Source: Bemisia tabaci
Lineage: Eukaryota; Arthropoda; Insecta; Hemiptera; Aleyrodidae
NCBI RefSeq assembly: GCF_918797505.1
Contig: NC_092796.1
Span: 61,162,851 to 61,226,850, forward strand
Direction: 5' to 3'
Length of the DNA: 64,000 bases
Shown piece after piece: positions 58,794 to 64,000 of this stretch; the stretch's first letter is position 1; each line of letters opens with the position of its first letter. The notes below the pieces were generated by a model. It saw nothing but the letters and a program-made list of their open reading frames with translations, was not told the origin of the DNA and ran no database searches. A program made the translations under genes and the position numbers.

Positions 58794-58959
58794 AAGTGGC
58801 GAGGCGTGAATGATCGATTATCGATATTTCTCCATTTGAAGCTATGGTAAAGAAATCGATTACTAAGGTGTTCACTGCGAACACCCTATTTATCGATCCT
58901 ATTTCCGTAGGTTCAAATGGCAGATCAATCGATTTATCGCAAATCACGCCGCGCCACTG
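58794..58959. mobile_element. hAT-type MITE, family F, copy 3
   Basis: AAGTGGCGAGGCGTGAATGA pairs with TCACGCCGCGCCACTG. The centre GGTGTTCACTGCGAACACC and arms CCATTTGAAGCTATGG and ATCGATTA match the other two copies. No target duplication is recognisable any more. Confidence 0.82.
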
Positions 58960-59020
58960 GTTCAGGAGTCGAACCAAATCTTAGCGCCCACGCGCGCGTG
59001 ATGACGTAGTCGCGTCGTCG

Positions 59021-59255
59021 CACAGTGGATCGAGTCAATTATAGAGAGGTCGAATATGAAATTTTTGACTAAAACTGCAAATTTTCGATGTTTATTTCGT
59101 CACATTTTAAATTTTAAGGGGTATTTTAGGTGCAAAATTTCACGAGAAAAGCAATGGAACCACTTTGAGAACCTCAAAGTCTTGTATAAACGGAGTTGTA
59201 ACTTTTAAGGTTTCCAAATTTTGCCCATCCTCTCGTATTGACTCAATCCACTGTG
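59021..59255 (+). mobile_element. Transib-like MITE, copy 2
   Basis: The ends are CACAGTGGATCGAGTCAAT and ATTGACTCAATCCACTGTG. CGTCG is directly repeated outside both ends (59016-59020, 59256-59260). The interior (TGTATAAACGGAGTTGTAAC) is the reverse complement of that at 41810-42029. The terminal heptamer CACAGTG equals the V(D)J recombination-signal heptamer, as known for Transib ends. Confidence 0.85.
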
Positions 59256-59260
59256 CGTCG

Positions 59261-59807
59261 TTTCAATAGTGTTCCCAGCGCCCGGTGCCGGTCATATACC
59301 CTCATCATGAACTTCTCATTTCCCTCTTCACACCTGCAAGCTTGACCTTCGTTTGCCAAACAGAGACCGTCCAAGTCGCGTTACCGGTAAAATCAAAACA
59401 AAAGAGGAGCTAAAATGATGTAAGGTATCTTCTAAGAATACCACTGATTACTAAAATCAGTCTGCCGACCCGTAAATTATTATTTACTACGGATCTATGT
59501 GGCAAACTGAAAAATTTTCAATTTTTCCCCAACTGAATCGAAACCTTTAGAAAATTAGAGTATCGATAATTAGAGGAGTTTTTTGTGGAGATAATGCTGA
59601 TCTGAGAAAAAATCCATTAAACTCCCTTAAAATCTTCAGAATCATCATTATTAGTAAGGCTGTAACTCTAAACGGAAGCATCCATTACGTCGTCTTCCAT
59701 TGTGTCAAGTGTATAATATAATTTAAGTATTATGGAATTCAAAAAATTAAGTTTCAAAGTTCTAAATTTCGATTGAATGAAATGTACACACTTCTAATCT
59801 TACACAT
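59261..59807. other. No feature seen
   Basis: No gene or repeat recognised. Confidence 0.5.
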
Positions 59808-60164
59808 ACTGCCATGTTGAGGAGAAACGCCGTATGATCATTCGGCTGTTGCCAAGTTATTCCAGAGTAGCCTTTCACCTTCGAAAAATGTTAAGAATAT
59901 TTTCCCTGGATTTGTTCAGATTCCGCTCGATTTTTTTTCCAATTTCAGTGTTTTTTTTGTGTCTTGTTCATCTTGTGTAAAAAATGTTACCACACCGAGA
60001 GTGGTCAGTTTTTAGTTACCTGGATTTATTTGCTTTCCCAATCCGCTCTCACCTAAAGTGAGTCTCCCTAACACGAAGTTTTTGAATTTTTTTTATTTTT
60101 ATCTCATCGAGGGAAAATTGGCAACGTCCAAAAGCTCACACTGCTTTTTCCTTAGCACAGCAGT
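59808..60164. mobile_element. MITE, family B, copy 6 (long form)
   Basis: ACTGCCATGTTGAGGAGAAA pairs with TTTTCCTTAGCACAGCAGT, and GTTGCCAAGTTATTCC pairs with GAAAATTGGCAACG. At 357 bp it is about 100 bp longer than its relatives, owing to extra AT-rich interior. Confidence 0.75.
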
Positions 60165-62284
60165 TAAGGCCTCCTTGACCAATGTCATTTTAATAGCTAA
60201 AGGAGGCGTTAAGGTGTAAGAAGCGACTAAAAATACGGCTCATAGACTAGTATCGAAGTCGATGTGACATAGTGCCCCTGTAGTCCACGCGCCATTAATA
60301 ATTATTATCGCTTTGAGTTTTGAAATGGTCGCTGGCGCGGAACCTCTATGTCAGCTCTGGTCTCTGCTATGGTGTAAATTAATCCCGCCAAGGCAAGGTC
60401 TAGGCTTAATTTCCAAATGCACGGTGAAAATTACCCGAGGTGTCTTTCTCTTTTTTAGATGAATATTTGCTTCCTCCCTTCAACACGAATTCACAAATCA
60501 ACTTTCCCATTGAACGAAATATTACATGATCATTAAAGGTTTTTGTTGACTTTGGTGATAGAACTATCCAAAAGCCGGTGTAATGTGTCGTGTTCGCGTT
60601 TTAAAACTCGTGAAAATTCTCGAGGCAGCACACAGAAACGCACGCATGCCGTCGTGTCGTCCCGGGTGAAAGAACGTAACTACATTTCAAGGTTAAAATT
60701 CAAAATTTCAAATTGTTCAAATTTTCAAATTTTATTGAAAAATTTAAGAATGCGTGAGTGCAATTTTGGTCCAGAATGTTTCTGATTTTGCATGAGATCA
60801 GAAAAAATCGGCAAAATTTAAGTTAGATATGCCATAGATTGTTCCGGTACAACTCCAATTTGCGAGCGGAAATTAGGCAAAATTGAAATGTAGTTAACTT
60901 TGTTTGTGAGGGGAGCGACGATACATACGCACATCCTGCACACATCTAATTTTAAACGAAAATTATGATTTGGAAGAAATAAATAGAAGAATGAAGCGAG
61001 CTAGATCATGTTTAAGTTTTTTATTCACGCATGATTCTCATTTCAGGGCTGTTCGGTGGCGCATGCAAGAAGTTAAATCTAAACTTCATTCCTCACTTGG
61101 AAGCTTCAAATTTAGCTATCTACAGCGTAAATCTTTTGAAAATGATTCTTATTAATATTTATAGTACCTTTGATTTTAAATTACTACCCAACGCGATCCT
61201 AAATCAAACAAAAATTGGCAATACGCAAAACGGAGGGTCATAAATATTGTATACAATATCCGTGAACCCAAGAAGAACCAAAGCGGAAAGGATTCAGGGT
61301 TGACCTCGGCGAAGGGACCAAATTCAAAATCATAAAGCAAAGTCAATATCTCAGAATCAACAATTACAAGCATATTGCGATGCAGAGGAAATTAATGCTT
61401 CAGCGGGAACGTTTCAGAGGCTGCGCACACCCATTTATATTCAAAACAATCAGGAAGAAATTAAAGTTTTTATTGTTTTGTTTTTCAATTGAGTTTTACT
61501 CGGTGTAACCCCTTTACAATTGCACTGCTGTTCGAATAAATAAGTTTAACGCGTTTTACAGTTTCACCTTCCGAGTTCCGATTTGACTACATCCAAACAA
61601 TAAAAGTGCAAGTGGAAAAAAAAGAAAAAAAAAGAAAAGAAGCTCTCATACGTAAGAAAGAGAGAAACACACTACGACCAGCGGAGTCTTTCGGTAAAAA
61701 TTGTATTTTTTTTTTGAATAATCAAGGAGTAACAAAGAAGGGGAGAGAAAGAGAGGAATTAACGTTTTTGACTGATAAAAATGTTTGAACGCACACAATA
61801 CAATGCGTGTACAACCAAGTTTACGAAGCATTTCAGATGGCAAAATTTTGCTAACTTCGCATGAATTAAGCGATAAATACGAGTATAGTCTTTTGAATGA
61901 TCTATTAGACGTTTTGAAACAAAAGACGGTAAGGCGAAATAAACCACTCATTAAGACGCACTCGTTGAACACAAACTAAAATGCTAATTTTACGCCGGGT
62001 ACCTAAGTAACTAAAGGAAAGGGATTGATAATATAGTCGAATCAGTACTCGACGTCCCTTCGTGCAGAGGGCTCAAAATTTGAGGGTTGGGAAATGGTTA
62101 AAAATGACAGGAGTCTTCCCTTTCTTATAAAACTTAATCATTACTACTTAAGCTCTCTGACTTCGTAAATTTTCATTTTTATCACGATCTGTTCTACCGT
62201 CCCATTAAGCCATTTCTACGATTCTCGCGGCAATCGACACATGACAGTCCGTGAATGAGCCTGATTTATTCCGGGTTTTGGAAA
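60165..62284. other. No supported gene
   Basis: Overlapping short frames at 60970-61243 and 61606-61979 on both strands. An A/G-rich tract lies at 61614-61660. No domains. Confidence 0.45.
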
Positions 62285-62286
62285 TA

Positions 62287-62804
62287 CAGTGGACTCTCGA
62301 TAATTCGAAATTGAAGGGAATCGGCTTTTTCTTCGAATTGGCGAGGTTTCGAAATAAAGAGAGTTCGAATTAAAGAGATTCCATGTAGAAAAATTTCGAA
62401 TTAGAGAGGTTCGAATTATAGAGGGAAGGCGCCATCTGAATTCGAATTATAGAGGGGCAAATAGACGGATTTACGCCTAAAGGTCTTTAGCTCAAAGGTC
62501 AAGCTCTTTCAGACACCCAGGAACATGAACAGTTGACTTCGAATTGTAGAGGGAATGTACCGTCTTATTTCGAATTATAGAGGGAGGGCCATACTTACTT
62601 CCCACATTTCGAATTACAGAGAGAATTTTCGTCGCAATTTCGAATTATAGAGGGCCAAGCCAGCTTTAAAATTTCGAATTAACGAGGGGAGAAAAATACA
62701 TTGATTTTCTTCAAATTATCGAGAGATTTTCAAGGGAAACAGACTTTCCTTCGAATTAACGAGGTTTTCGAATTATCGAGGTTCGAATTATCGAGAGTCC
62801 ACTG
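62287..62804. mobile_element. pogo-like non-autonomous element, TA duplication
   Basis: The left end CAGTGGACTCTCGATAATTC pairs with GAATTATCGAGAGTCCACTG, and TA lies on each side (62285-62286, 62805-62806). A CAGT...end with a TA duplication fits the Tc1/mariner pogo-Tigger branch. The 518-bp body has about fifteen copies of a TTCGAATTATAGAGGG-like motif, nearly all in the same orientation as the right terminus. No transposase. Confidence 0.88.
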
Positions 62805-62931
62805 TATGACTCGGGTTGTTTTTTTATTTTTTCTTCTTTTTTATAACGTAATAAAGTTTTGAATTCATCCGTCCAAACACAATAAATATTCATTTTGTGT
62901 CGTCTGTCATTCTACAGATCTATACCGGGTT

Positions 62932-63110
62932 GATTTGAAAAAAATAATTACTGGCTGTATTGATATAGTATCCGTTCCGGGCTCAGTGTGATTTCCATGG
63001 GCATCATGGGTTCCATGGGAACGATCCCTAGATGAACCCGCTCTATTTCTATTAATCCACGGGTGCTCGTTGCGCGGAGCGAGCGCCAAGGGGTCCGGGC
63101 CGTATTGCAG
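62932..63110. mobile_element. Degenerate family A MITE
   Basis: AATTACTGGCTGTATTGATA and CCGTTCCGGGCTCAG resemble family A interior sequence (ATTACGGGCTATAT, CCGTTCCGGGTTCAG). A local palindrome around GTTCCATGGGAAC lies at 63010. Boundaries uncertain. Confidence 0.4.
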
Positions 63111-63199
63111 CCAGGGGGTTGCCCCCTAGTTTACTCTATGTATTAAAGAGACGAGCGGTAGGCGGAATTCGTCTGAATCTAAGAACATTTCTTCCTTTT

Positions 63200-63600
63200 A
63201 CGAGAGGAATTTGACTATTTTCGTAGGAACTAGGGCCCTCCCGGGGAGGGGGGGGGGGGGGGGCTGGACGGCGAAGGCGAGATTGAGTGGCGGCGACCTT
63301 GAACTCGGTGCCGTGTCGCGCGACGCGCGGTGCTCATTACTAGGGCGTCCCGACGCGTCGCGTCGCGACGGCGGATGCATTCAGCGATTTTGCTTGGATT
63401 CGGCGTCGGTCTCCTCACGAAGGTATCATGCGTAAGACCGACAAATCGTTCGGAACACTCCGTAATGACGTTGCGTCACATCGACAGGATCGCTCTGGTT
63501 TTTCGGAACGTCTTCGCTCAAACGAGGGCAATGACACCAAATGACACCATTAAGAGATCCATTTATGATTGGTGGGCTTTATGAAGCTCTTATGATAAAA
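63200..63600. other. CpG-rich patch with G-run
   Basis: A G-run at 63248-63263 is followed by CpG-rich DNA (GACGCGTCGCGTCGCGACGG). Frames overlap on both strands (63198-63584) and none is preferred. It could be regulatory or an exon, but nothing decides this. Confidence 0.35.
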
Positions 63601-63889
63601 TGAAAAATAAAAAATGTTACATCCAGTTGATTCAAAAAGTTAAGATAGCAGAAAATGAGGTTATACTTGTACTAACAGTTTTGAAACCAAAGTTGTGCGT
63701 TACGTTTGTTACGTTAAGCGCGCGTTAACGTTATCACTGCGTTTGCTCTCTTTACGGTTCACAAATCTTGCTAGTGTCTTGGTTAGGGACAATGGGTGTA
63801 GGATTAGTAAGATGACCAAGCACTATACTTACTTTTGACTCCTGACCCCTAAAAAGTTTTATTTTCCTAGTAAATTCATTTTTTATTGA

Positions 63890-63942
63890 TGGAAATATGG
63901 CAACGTCTGGAAGCTCATAGGCCGTTCTTCCTCAGGACAGGA
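63890..63942. mobile_element. Family B MITE, right-end remnant
   Basis: ATATGGCAACGTCTGGAAGC and CGTTCTTCCTCAGGACAG are a family B right terminus. No matching left end was seen upstream, so it is truncated. Confidence 0.6.
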
Positions 63943-64000
63943 GTATAATGATACGAAGCAGTTCCTAGAAGACAAAGGACTCCATTGAGCGGCGTTCAAG

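Overview
This is eukaryotic nuclear DNA: AT-rich, with no dense open reading frames, and full of short inverted-repeat elements, homopolymer runs, a tRNA-like SINE and a LINE remnant. I find no complete protein-coding gene in 64 kb. The many overlapping short open frames on both strands look like chance, and several are created by repeats. The repeat style (hAT, Transib-like, pogo-like and piggyBac-like ends, many 150-260 bp hairpin MITEs) fits an arthropod. Several repeats remind me of whitefly (Bemisia-like hemipteran) DNA, but that is a memory-based inference I cannot test here.

Layout. 1-13 kb: scattered MITEs (710-892, 3579-3834, 4062-4195, 5607-5835, 7238-7400, 8829-9092, 10197-10383, 11712-11979) and a piggyBac-like repeat (about 7433-7935). 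13.2-17.3 kb: a 3.65 kb non-autonomous inverted-repeat element (13357-17009) holding a 177-bp tandem array, a near-perfect 146-bp hairpin and a second direct repeat, with copies of one MITE family on both sides. 20.4-26 kb: two inverted copies of a conserved 30-bp end (20448 and 25993) enclosing a second copy of the piggyBac-like repeat and a 1.24 kb foldback. 27-34.8 kb: MITEs with CACTG ends, a hAT MITE, a hairpin with 39-nt arms, and microsatellites. 38-44 kb: a SINE, two hAT MITEs (one nested in another MITE) and a Transib-like MITE. 45.4-47.5 kb: a diverged tandem array rich in the CRE octamer TGACGTCA, then a CpG-rich stretch ending in a good splice donor. This is the best candidate for a promoter and 5' exon, so sequence beyond it may be an intron. 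49-64 kb: more MITEs, a LINE 3' remnant, a second Transib-like MITE, and a 518-bp pogo-like element built from about fifteen copies of a terminus-like motif.

No transposase or reverse transcriptase is intact, so every element here must have been moved by enzymes encoded elsewhere. The most informative signals are target-site duplications seen directly (8 bp for hAT-like, CGTCG for Transib-like, TA for pogo-like), nested insertions that give relative ages, and the CRE-rich array beside the CpG-rich stretch.
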